From: Siderastrea radians
Taxonomy: Eukaryota > Cnidaria > Anthozoa > Scleractinia > Rhizangiidae
DNA: 64,000 nt
Assembly: GCA_964017195.1 (NCBI GenBank)
Contig: OZ024895.1
Coordinates: forward strand, 13,198,501-13,262,500
Direction: 5' to 3'
Below are positions 55,330-64,000 of the stretch, piece by piece (within the stretch, counting starts at the first letter, position 1; every line of letters begins with the position of its first letter). The translations under genes were made by a program, and so were the position numbers. The notes under the pieces were generated by a model. It ran no database searches. It saw nothing but the letters and a program-made list of their open reading frames with translations, and was not told where the DNA came from.

Positions 55330-58300
55330 TATACGTGAATAAATTGTATTCAATATTTTCTACTGAACTGGATACGTCCTACGTCTGGACCGAGGGAGGG
55401 CGAATTGAATGATGAAAGAAAAAGAGACCTTGGCAGTTAAATAAGAAGTTGTACGAATGCAGCAAAAATAACACCAGTATTTCATTTTTAAACCATGAAA
55501 ACGAACAATTGCATATTCAACAACATAAAGGGAAAGGGACTTCTCAGAAAAAATTAAATGACGTTTTTTCCACCTGAGTGTCTCAATTATCCATAATCGT
55601 ATATTATCTTGCTTCTTGTCGCCTCTCTTGTAACGTTGTGCACCAATGACGCTTGCTGTCTGCGAAAGTTGCTGAATCCGGTTTATTTTGATCTATCAGA
55701 CCCTACCTGACGCTTGTAATAAACCAGGAATCTTGTGGATCTTGGGGGGGGGGGGGATGCTCCTCAAACGTTTTCGTGGGGTGTGTGTGCGATTTTTCCT
55801 GACCCAATTAAAAAAAAAATTCTTTAAATGAACGACCTCTATACTAGCTCGTAAAACGTACCCAACTTTAGACCAAGATGTTAAAATCTGGTGAAAATCT
55901 AGACCCTTTCTCACACCTATACCTATACAACCTACATAACAGTATCAGACGCCTTTTCCCTAGCTGTATATATATCCCTACTTTTCTACTCAATCCAGAT
56001 AATACTGATTTTTAGTGTGCATGTAACCACAAAGCAAAAACTATATCTTAAGCTGTTTATAGTCATGCTGTTCCTCTCAATCTTACGGCGTGACTAGTAC
56101 TGTATGCCACCTGTGAGCCAGAGACTTGCTTGGGGAATCTTACAAAGAGAAAGCCGTTCTCACATCAGGTAAATCTGACAAAAAAATCTCTACTTCTTTT
56201 AGTATCGTAGTAACTTCTACATGGCTTATCAGTAAGGGTCTGCAAATAAAAACGTTAGCGTTTTGACCATTTCGCGCGACATTTTCAGATTTCAAATTAA
56301 TTTTGCGCATTTAAATCAAGGTATTAACATTTAATGAGCTAAATGTTAACAATTTAGCTGACATGAGGTAACGTAGGAAAATCATTGAATGTTTAGCTGC
56401 CAGATTAAAAAAGCAAAACCTTTGAAAGCAGGCTATACGGAAAACATGGACACTTGGATGTTATGTTCTAAATCATATACACGGGTAACAAAGCGAAAGT
56501 GTAGCAATACTGATCAATAATTCATATTACCGTTTAGTAGCATGCATATATTTTGCGGGTAACTTTCATATGGCAAGAATAAACAGAATTCGAAATAAAT
56601 AAAATAAACAAAGAATAACAAAAAATTAAGGCTTTTAAACGTTCTAAGTTTATACAAAAGTAACTGGTAGTGGAGTATTTTTTTTGCTGTAAGAATATTT
56701 CTTTTTCCTCTTGGTAGAACTTCGGTGCTTTGCAGCTCGCTCTATAGCTTGTTGACGAAATAAGAGTCTTCTTTGATCCATGGAAATGAAATAGTCCTGG
56801 TGACCACAACATGTACACCATATACAGACAAATAAACCTGCCGCAGACAGAAACAAGGACAGTAAAGTTAGCAAAGCGTCGAACTCGTTAAAATTAATTT
56901 GCAATGTTCTTCCCAACGCGCCAGCATCAGAAGAACGTACCGCCAAAAGTAGCAAAGCAAAGCTGTAGAGATTGAAAATATTTCTTGTTAGGTATGCCAG
57001 GTTATGTAGAAGGATCAACATGACTTCTTTAGTTCAGTGTTTCTTGTTTAACTTCGGTGAAAAGAAGTATAGATTCAGTTGTTGCAGTTGCGTTGTTCGG
57101 CGGTTAATCCATTCGAACCATTACTCACAGCTTCCACAAAGCATCTTTAAAATACGACGCAGTAACAACAAGACTAAAATCTGCTGTCATTCAACGATTA
57201 CCTTTTTTTGACTGCAGATAGTAGGTTATGATTCTAGACTGCACCCGCTATAAATTCAGCAGATGGTGAGTTACTCACTGCTTACAAATAAGACTCTTAT
57301 TTGGCCGGATTTCAATATTTTAGAGAAAGTAGAGCTTTTCGACAACTGGTTATTTTCAGTTGCCTCAGCCGGGGGCAAATTGTTAAAGACAATGTCATAT
57401 TAAAATTCACTCTTCTTGAAAGTATGATAAATAATAATTCAAAGCCTTGATATTAACTTGTAGTTGGATTGCCTGACTACTCAAATAAACCCTGCTACTT
57501 GTCCCGTGAATTTACGTTTCCATCGTGGCTTCTTTGTTGCTTCTTTGAAGGGGTTGTACAGGAAAATCCCTCAAGAACAAAATGATGGAGAGGCAGGGCA
57601 AGGGGGGGGGGGATTTCTTTCAGTTTTTATTTTGAGTATACGGATGCGTATTTCTGTGTGCGTGTCAGGCGAAGTGGGATGTTGCTCTTGCCTCAGGTCT
57701 TCCAATAAGTGGACAACATTATTTGCAACCGTATTATTATGATCTCTTGTCATTTAGTGTTGTTTCGCTACCATGTGGATAAAATGGGCCGAGTTAAACT
57801 CACTAACCTAACCAACTCATTCAAGCTTTTGTACTCCCTCCCTCCCCCCCCCCCCCCCCCTTAGCACTTGTAAGGGACGCACTATAACTCAGCACCTGTT
57901 GGCGAGCATTAATCACTTTAAACGTTTCGTCGCACGTCAAAGCGAGTCATTTTTAAAAACAAAGCACCGTGTACTGCAGGCAACGTGAAAAGTGGCTTGC
58001 TGCGCGTTAAATTAAAAATTATTCTGCCTTCCATATCAAATGATGCAACGATCTCAGAAATTGCAAAAAGTGTCTGGTTTGCTCCTTGCGTGGTAGTTCG
58101 TGTATGGAAATATAACGTTTTCTCGATGCGTGATGTTTGCATTTTGTTTACCATGTTTACATGTAAAATGAAATTTTGAAAACGGTAACATTTATAAACG
58201 ACTCTTTTGTCTTCAAGCTATATCCTTTTAATTAAAAGCGCCGGTACCATTAATGAATTCGAACAGGCCAAAGCTTTCAATAAACACTGAGAATAATTTT

Positions 58301-58980
58301 CCTTTGAGGTGCAAATGGCACACAGAAAATGCGAATGAGACCTAAAATCAGTTTGGCACCGATATTCAAGAAATGAGTTCAATTTTAATCGAGCCTTAAA
58401 GAAGGCAACAAGTTTTTAACTGGAAAGCGTCGCATGTGGCATCGTTGCAGAAAGAAAAAAGCATAGCTATCGACATACACTGAATTTTTTTCGCAGGTGA
58501 GGTTTCTTTTTTAAAAGAAACCTCAAAGACACCGGTGAATTAGACCTTAAAACGATTGAATTTGCCATTAACAGTCAACAAGAAGGCAATTTCTCATTGC
58601 CCTCTTGACGACCTGCGACAGTCATTTGAAAAGTGTCGCAATTATATGGCATTAAGTGCAGAAAATAAAAGGAGCCGCATCGTTGATTTCTAAATCTGCT
58701 TCGTAAAGGAAAACTACCTAATGGCTTTCACAAATAATTAGAGCATTCTGGATGAGTTTTTATGAAATGGCCGGCCAGTTAACAAAGGAATGAAAAAAGA
58801 ATATAGGAAAAATGGTGTCAATTTTGTATTACAAGTATTAATTTCAAATTCCAATTTTAAGACTTTATTTATCTTCAATATTGCTTATTTTAACACATCT
58901 GGTTTATTCCCCACCCCTTCCCACCGTTTTTGCCCCCCTCCCCTCCCCCCCAAACAAATATGAAGAGAAAGTGGGAGCTA
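55330..58980. other. Gene C intron 2, middle part
   Basis: Mostly non-coding, with G/C homopolymer runs (about 55745, 57601, 57846). The minus-strand ORF at 56650-57021 is the only candidate gene. Confidence 0.4.
56650..57021 (-). CDS. Small two-helix membrane protein ORF (123 aa), unrecognised
   Basis: An ATG-initiated 123-codon ORF on the strand opposite to gene C. It has an N-terminal hydrophobic stretch (NLYSFALLLLAV), a short hydrophilic loop, a strong second helix (LLTLLSLFLSAAGLFVCIWC) and a very basic tail (RSSTKRKKKYSYSKKN). That composition looks like a real membrane protein more than chance, but I recognise no family. No polyadenylation signal or promoter was identified. Confidence 0.35.
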   Translation of the reverse strand: MLILLHNLAYLTRNIFNLYSFALLLLAVRSSDAGALGRTLQINFNEFDALLTLLSLFLSAAGLFVCIWCTCCGHQDYFISMDQRRLLFRQQAIERAAKHRSSTKRKKKYSYSKKNTPLPVTFV

Positions 58981-59070
58981 GTTTTTAAACAAACTGTGGT
59001 GCTGCGTGCGTCGGTGGGGATTTATCAACTGAGGTGCTAAGGTAAATTAGCCACCGTAAGATTGAAAGTT

Positions 59071-59098
59071 GACGTTTCGAGCGTTAGCCCTTCGTCAG
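59071..59098 (-). ncRNA. Hammerhead-ribozyme-like core (minus strand)
   Basis: In the minus sense: CTGACGA, A, GGGC, TAAC, GCTC, GAAAC, GTC. This fits CUGANGA - 4-bp stem II with loop UAAC - GAAA - GUC. Stem III would be minimal, as reported for Penelope-associated hammerheads. Confidence 0.5.
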
Positions 59099-59130
59099 AG
59101 CGAATCATCAGAGCGGCAGAGCGATTCGCG

Positions 59131-59158
59131 CTGATGAAGGCCTAACGCTCGAAACGTC
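59131..59158 (+). ncRNA. Hammerhead-ribozyme-like core (plus strand)
   Basis: CTGATGA at 59131-59137, then GGCC, TAAC, GCTC, GAAACGTC to 59158. Stem II has one C-C mismatch compared with the minus-strand partner, so this copy is probably weaker. Confidence 0.45.
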
Positions 59159-59280
59159 AACTTTCAATCTCTTCACGGTGGCCAATTTACCCTCTACTGT
59201 GACACCACTAAAGGTAAGGACTGCCCAATGAACATTGCAAATTTCATGAGAACTCGATCAGACAGAAATACATCATGTGA

Positions 59281-59560
59281 TTTAAAGGAGAAGGTCACCC
59301 AGAAACGGTGTATTTTTTTGAGATCGCTCGTTTTCAGAGCCCACGTTACCCGACCGCTGGTCTCGTTATACGATTTGACGTCACGGACAAAGTCAAAATG
59401 GCGGCGCGCGGTGTTGAATTTTGGCCCTCTTTGGAGAGGAATTTCAGTGGGATCGGATGCACTTTAGAAGCTAAAACCACGGTCAGTAACTCAACTTAGT
59501 GTTATCTTTTTATTGGCGATTTCAAAAAATACACCGTTTCTGGAGCGAGCTTCTCCTTTA
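59281..59560. mobile_element. MITE, ~280 bp, ~45-bp terminal inverted repeats
   Basis: TTTAAAGGAGAAGGTCACCC and AGAAACGGTGTATTTTTTTG on the left are inverse to CAAAAAATACACCGTTTCTG and GGAGCGAGCTTCTCCTTTA on the right. The interior includes CAAAATGGCGGC. The two short ORFs spanning it are not genes. Confidence 0.7.
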
Positions 59561-60142
59561 GGCCTTGACTGTGGAGGTAAATGTTTGACAGTGATAGGAA
59601 TTGATCACAATCCTGCCAATCATAACATGTGTAAATATCAAAGTGAGCCAATCAGAATTTGAAGTTAATCCTGACATCCCACTGGCGCCAAGCACGGGTA
59701 AACGTGCCCATGCATTTTTTCAAATCACTGGTTTTTGCCGGTTTTTCAGTTGGTCACTGGCCGCAATTGAAAACGACTTGACTTACAGCTCCTAAACCCT
59801 ACTCTAATCAACATTAGTTTACCTAACAGAATTCAAGAAAATTCTGATGGTAAACAGCAACACAACCATGTACCAGTGAAAAGCTTAGGGTTTCACGAAA
59901 ATTTTATAAACATAGAATGTAAGTCAAGAAGCGTTAAAAATTAGTTACACACAACCAGTTAATCTTCCGCCATGCGAGAGAACTTCAAAATAATAGTAGA
60001 CTCTTTTAGAGTCCCGCTATTAATTATTAACTTAAAGTCTTTTGTTTTTCTTTTATCTTCCTGCTGTATTGTTGGACCCGTAGAAATGTTAAAGAGAAAA
60101 ACTCCATGTTTGATTTTTGATTTTGATTTTCTGTTTTTGTAG

Positions 60143-60394
60143 CTCCTCCTTCTTTGGTAATCCAACCAACAAACACGTCAATTTTGGAATTTGATGAGCT
60201 GCTGTCAATTTGTACCGCTTCTGGACAGCCACCCCCACTTCTCACATAGAGAAGAAAAGATAGATAAATACTGTTCCCTCCGGGAGAATTCCTCAGACTT
60301 CCTAACGTGACCAGGAACGATACAGGGCTGTACGAGTGCACTGCACAGAACAAGCTCGGGACTGTGTCGACATTATTCCGAATTGACGTGCTTT
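60143..60394 (+). pseudogene. IgSF gene C, exon 3: Ig domain with two stops
   Basis: The acceptor TGTTTTTGTAG and donor CTTT/GTAAGT are intact, phase 1-1. LLSICTASGQPPPLLT leads to a TAG exactly at the conserved C-strand Trp position, and a TAA follows seven codons later. The second half (NDTGLYECTAQNKLG) is well preserved. Because the exon is symmetric, skipping it would restore an open frame to this point. Confidence 0.85.
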
Positions 60395-61258
60395 GTAAGT
60401 ATAGGAGTTGCTAAGAGAGTTCTGGTTTCTTTCAGGCATGTTATATGGACTAACGCTTTGACAACAAGAGGCATACCATAGTACAAAGAACGTAACGTAA
60501 TGTAACAATACATAACAAACAGAAATGTTTACATGTTGGACACCTTTTTTTGGTGATTGACCTGATTTGACAAGAGTCCCTCCGGCAAAGCGATACCAGA
60601 TTTGTCACATACCCTGCAGCTCAGCGAGTAGAGCCTTCATCTCAAACAAGGCGTAGGGGCTCTCTCGAGAATGGGGACTATTTCGGTGTTTTTGAAGGTC
60701 CCCCTCCCCATCCCCCTCGTCTTCCCTCATCTTCACCCCATCTGTTCCTTTCTGTGCCGTCCGCTCTCTGCATGCCAGGAATATAATCGAGAAATAGTCC
60801 TAGCGTAGCCCAACTAACGAGATTACGATTACTTTGGATGTAATCTGAAATAAAACGAAACGGAACAATTGTTAATTCTGATCAATCTTCACCGCAAGTT
60901 AAAAAACACGACTTTAATGACCAATCAGAATAATTAACAATTATTTACCAAAGAGGAGGTGAATAGAAATGGATACTTGCGAGCCGCGAAGCGGCGAGGG
61001 AAATATCTACTACTCTTCACCGACACTGAGGCGAATAATTGTTATAGTATATACCAACCCAGTGGATAGCCAGCACCAAATAGTACCTTTTTTTCTGAGA
61101 AATGAGGGAAAACTTGCACGCGAAATCCAGAAAAAAATGCCGGAATGTGAATAGCATTATACTATGCCGAGTTTGAGTAGCAAATCAGAGCGCGCGAAAA
61201 ACAGCGATATCCACTGGTCTAATATGTTTCATTTTCATTTATTATCTATCTGAAACAG

Positions 61259-61516
61259 ACCAATCAACTGCAGAAGTCATCCCAGGAGTTCTTACTATCA
61301 ATCAAAGTGACGTAGCAACCGTTACATGCATTGTGTCAGGAAATCCCTCACCTAATGTCACGTGGACAAAAGACGGTGACATATCAGTGATATTGTCAGC
61401 AGACAAGGAATTGAAGATTAACATATCTGGCAAGGCGAATGAGGGGAGATACCTTTGTACAGCTTCAAATGGAATAGGTTTTCCCAGCAGCTCATCAGCA
61501 GACGTAATCGTCAAGA
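61259..61516 (+). CDS. IgSF gene C, exon 4: I-set Ig domain
   Basis: Acceptor CTGAAACAG, donor AAGA/GTGAGT, phase 1-1, 86 codons with no stop. VATVTCIVSGNPSPNVTWTK and NEGRYLCTASNGIGFP carry the core residues. Collinear with gene B exon 4. Confidence 0.85.
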
Positions 61517-61814
61517 GTGAGTGATGTTAATAAATGCTCTCAAGTGTTGTTTTTTTTTTCAGAGTGGGTTCTGTACTATTTTGTTACTGACGTGCTCAAG
61601 GGGCATATATACTAGAATACCTTTGTTTTGAAGTTGCTCAGTTACTTGGAAATACGTGGTAAGCACGCCTGAGTAAGAAAAACTGTTTTTTTTTTCACAT
61701 CGGCTCCTTTTTTACCCCCGGGAGAAGGAAATGAATGAGTACCGGCGAATGAATAGGGACATTGCTGGAATAAAAACTGTGATGGACTTACATCCCATTC
61801 AGAGAGAGTAGCAA

Positions 61815-62005
61815 TAAAGGAAGGGAGGAAGGGAGGAAGGGAGGAAGGGAGGAAGGGAGGGAGGGGGGAGGGAGGAAGGAAGGAAGGTGGGCTGAAGGAT
61901 GGGTGGAAAGAATGAATGAACGAACGAACGAACGAATGAATGAATGAATGAATGAATGAATGGATGGATGAATAAATGAATAAATGAATAAATGAATCAA
62001 CGAAT
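61815..62005. repeat. (GGAA)n and (GAAC/GAAT)n microsatellites upstream of gene C exon 5
   Basis: GGAAGGGA units, then GAACGAAC, then GAATGAAT and AAATGAAT units. The run ends about 75 bp before the acceptor at 62079. Confidence 0.9.
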
Positions 62006-62079
62006 GAATAACAATACTGCGACCTGCTGTAGTTGACGTGCAAACATATATTTTTTTGTCCTTTTTTTTTTCATTCAAG

Positions 62080-62337
62080 ACTCACCTACAGTAACAAACA
62101 CAGCCAGGCCAAACATTACAGTCAAAGGAAATGATATGCTGAAACTATACTGCCATGCTGATGGTAATCCGCAGCCAGTCATTGCCTGGACATTACTGGA
62201 CAACAATCAAACAATGGATGGTGAAGAGGAGCGGCTTACGTTACAAAGGGCACAGAAATCTGATTCAGGGATTTATGTGTGCACGGCGAGCAATTTTCTG
62301 GGGAATGACTCCAAGACAATAGCTGTGGATGTCTAGT
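62080..62337 (+). pseudogene. IgSF gene C, exon 5: Ig domain with stop at 3' end
   Basis: The acceptor TTCATTCAAG and donor TAGT/GTAAGT define a phase 1-1 exon. LKLYCHADGNPQPVIAWTLL and DSGIYVCTASNFLGND are intact. The last full codon is TAG (62334-62336), where the paralogous exons have Asn or Leu codons before the donor. Confidence 0.85.
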
Positions 62338-62767
62338 GTAAGTATATTTATTATTCCACTGTTGTGTCATTTTACCGTACAAGGCACGAGAACGCGCAAA
62401 ATTTGCCAGCCTGTTACAATATCGGTTTTACCGGTTTTTTGCTGAGAGAAGACGAAGCAAAACAAAATGTAGTGGAATAATGAACCTCTTATTCTGTGTT
62501 TTTGGTCGATAATACACGCGGGCATTTTACGTACTTCTCACATTCCCCCCCCCCAGCGGGGCTTGGAAAATACTACACAACTCGTAAAATATCGGCGAAT
62601 ATCAAAACAGGATGAATCTCTTCTATTGGGCTCCTCCTATAATCTGATTGCTGTTCATAGTTCTTGTTTACGTTTACTTTTTATTAATCGCAGCTCTTAG
62701 AAAATGGGAATGAAAAAATGAAAACTGAATGCATACGCGGAAATAAAGCGCGTAAGGAAAGAAGGGA

Positions 62768-63138
62768 CACTGCACGAAAATTTGGCTTTGACCATCTTTG
62801 ATTCGAATCAAAGGTGTAACAAAGTTGCACTTCTATCTTTGACAGGCGAATCAAAGGTGTTGGAGCACATTTGACATTATTTTTGACACAACTTTTGACG
62901 CACATCAAAGATACCAGGCCTTTGACGCGAAACAAATGTCATCAAAGGTACCTTTGACGCACATTTGAAAGTAACTTTGCGATAGCTTTGACACAGGTCA
63001 AAGGTATACTACCTTTGACCGAAATCAAATACGGCCTTTGACTCGTATCAAAAGTTGTCAAAGGTTTGTGTAAAGACGGTCTTTATCACCTGCGACATAT
63101 GTCAAACGTGAGAGGTAAAGGCGAATTTTCGTGCAGTG
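62768..63138. mobile_element. MITE, 371 bp, filled with CTTTGA/TCAAAG palindromes
   Basis: The left end CACTGCACGAAAATTTGGC and the right end GCGAATTTTCGTGCAGTG are inverse with few differences. The interior repeats CTTTGAC and GTCAAAG-like half-sites every 20-40 bp, including the perfect palindrome CTTTGATTCGAATCAAAG. No coding capacity. Confidence 0.75.
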
Positions 63139-63647
63139 GGAACACCTCTTGTCCTCTCAAGTTCCCAAGCGTTTTATTTCACCGTTCCTTAATATCCCTG
63201 AAACAATTTAAGTTAAAGGTAGGTAAATTCGCACACGATCCAACGAGGCCCATACAGCTGGAGCTTTTCATGGTTACTGTAGGATGAATCAACTAAAGGT
63301 ATAGATACCCCCCTCGGATGGGATGCTAGTGACACTAGTGTTACCTCCAGCAGTATGTCGCCGGTACCCATTTATAGGGTGATGAAGAGAGACAATGTGG
63401 TGTTAAGACGATTTCCGCTGAACGTTCAAGCAATAACTGCAAAAATAAAGTTACCAAGAAAATACTCATGGCATAGTAACATTTTGAACTGAAAAAGAAC
63501 AAATTATCAATGCTTATAAGCTCCCAAAGATTAAACAAACAGGATTTCTCGAATTTTTTTCTTAGGATTCCAACGTGAATTTCAACACACTGATTTTATG
63601 AAAATATGCAAGTCAGTAACAATTCCATCCGATATCTTATCTTTCAG

Positions 63648-63914
63648 ATAGGCCATCGAATACGTGACTGCTGTCATCTGAAAAATCCAAGAAAATGAAA
63701 ATCGATTCTCCAGTTGCAATAACATACGCAACAGACTCTAACTCACCTCCTCACATTTACACCTTTTATAAAGACGGGATCATGATCCAGAAGGGAAAGT
63801 CAGCGTCTTTTAACATACCACAATTGAGCTATCGCGACCAAGGCTGTTATACCTGTGTTCCAAAGAATGGTGCTAGTACAGGGCTGAGTGCTGCGTTTAA
63901 TCTCACAATAGAAG
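63648..63914 (+). pseudogene. IgSF gene C, exon 6: Ig domain with early stop and lost Cys
   Basis: Acceptor TATCTTTCAG, donor GAAG/GTAAGT, phase 1-1. A TGA lies seven codons in (after RPSNT). The B-strand Cys is replaced by Tyr (VAITYATDS, where gene B exon 6 has TFSCSAD). The F-strand DQGCYTCVPKNGAS is retained. The gene continues beyond the right edge. Confidence 0.8.
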
Positions 63915-64000
63915 GTAAGTTGGAACGCTAATGCGGCATTATAATGTCGATTCCGGGTTGGTGTAGGCGCTCTGATTGGCTAAACATGTTTTATAAGACA

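Larger units (their letters stand above)
58990..59215. mobile_element. Inverted repeat with hammerhead-like cores, second family
   Basis: The arms run GGTAAATTAGCCACCGTAAG...TTCGTCAGAGCGAATC and, inverse, GATTCGCGCTGATGAAGG...CGGTGGCCAATTTACC, about 75 bp each. A repeat fragment of the same family is at 20720-20878. In gene C intron 2. Confidence 0.65.

Noticed and set aside
60605..60665. tRNA-like A box (GCTCAGCGAGTAGAGC)
   Set aside because: No convincing B box at the right spacing and no cloverleaf; too weak to call a SINE or a tRNA.
61642..62078. Phe-Ile-His-Ser repeat ORFs on the minus strand
   Set aside because: Artefact of the (GGAA) and (GAAT) microsatellites upstream of gene C exon 5.

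Overview
This window is eukaryotic nuclear DNA from an animal, most likely a cnidarian and probably an anthozoan such as a stony coral. That placement is an inference from three things: compact phase 1-1 immunoglobulin exons, the mix of repeats (PAT/DIRS-type and Penelope-type retroelements, a DUF3504/Crypton-type tyrosine recombinase, many short inverted-repeat elements), and the AT-rich, intron-rich layout. Most open frames longer than 60 codons are accidental or transposon-derived. The real host coding sequence sits in short exons bounded by clear splice sites.

Host genes. The main content is a tandem cluster of three related plus-strand genes for single-pass immunoglobulin-superfamily (IgSF) surface receptors. 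Gene A (7.3-16.8 kb) is a 3' remnant: a transmembrane exon and cytoplasmic-tail exons, with no ectodomain visible upstream. Gene B (22.0-40.4 kb) looks intact: signal peptide, V-like Ig domain, six I-set-like Ig domains, a fibronectin type III domain, a stalk, a transmembrane segment and at least two possible cytoplasmic tails. Gene C (52.7 kb to beyond the right edge) repeats the order signal peptide, V-like Ig, Ig, Ig, Ig, but three of its five Ig exons carry in-frame stops, so it is probably a pseudogene. Every ectodomain exon begins and ends in phase 1, so exons can be skipped or shuffled without changing frame. At the left edge (0.3-3.5 kb) are four exons of a DUF4218-type, transposase-derived gene with one frameshift. 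A small two-helix membrane-protein ORF lies on the minus strand at 56.6-57.0 kb.

Mobile elements. A complete but decayed PAT-type tyrosine-recombinase retrotransposon (9355-16251, minus strand) has the split direct-repeat layout A1-ORFs-B1-A2-B2 and sits at the splice donor of a gene A tail exon. A DUF3504 tyrosine-recombinase gene (28003-29367, minus) lies inside a unit with 19-bp inverted ends, and a foldback, MULE-like element (25903-27985, ~800-bp arms) is nested at its 3' side. A CR1/L2-type LINE (40819-43820) is split by a 66-bp-arm hairpin and runs into an inverted repeat of about 5 kb (43.7-48.6 kb). The two arms of that repeat were later hit by different insertions, a Penelope fragment on the left and a TTAA-flanked foldback element on the right. 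About a dozen MITE-like elements are delimited, several with clear target-site duplications (TAA, TTAA or 6 bp).

Other. Inverted repeats at 55.05-55.31 kb and 58.99-59.22 kb carry hammerhead-ribozyme-like cores. Microsatellites and long G/C runs are scattered through the introns, three of them directly upstream of Ig-exon acceptors. No rRNA gene, functional tRNA gene or CRISPR array was seen.
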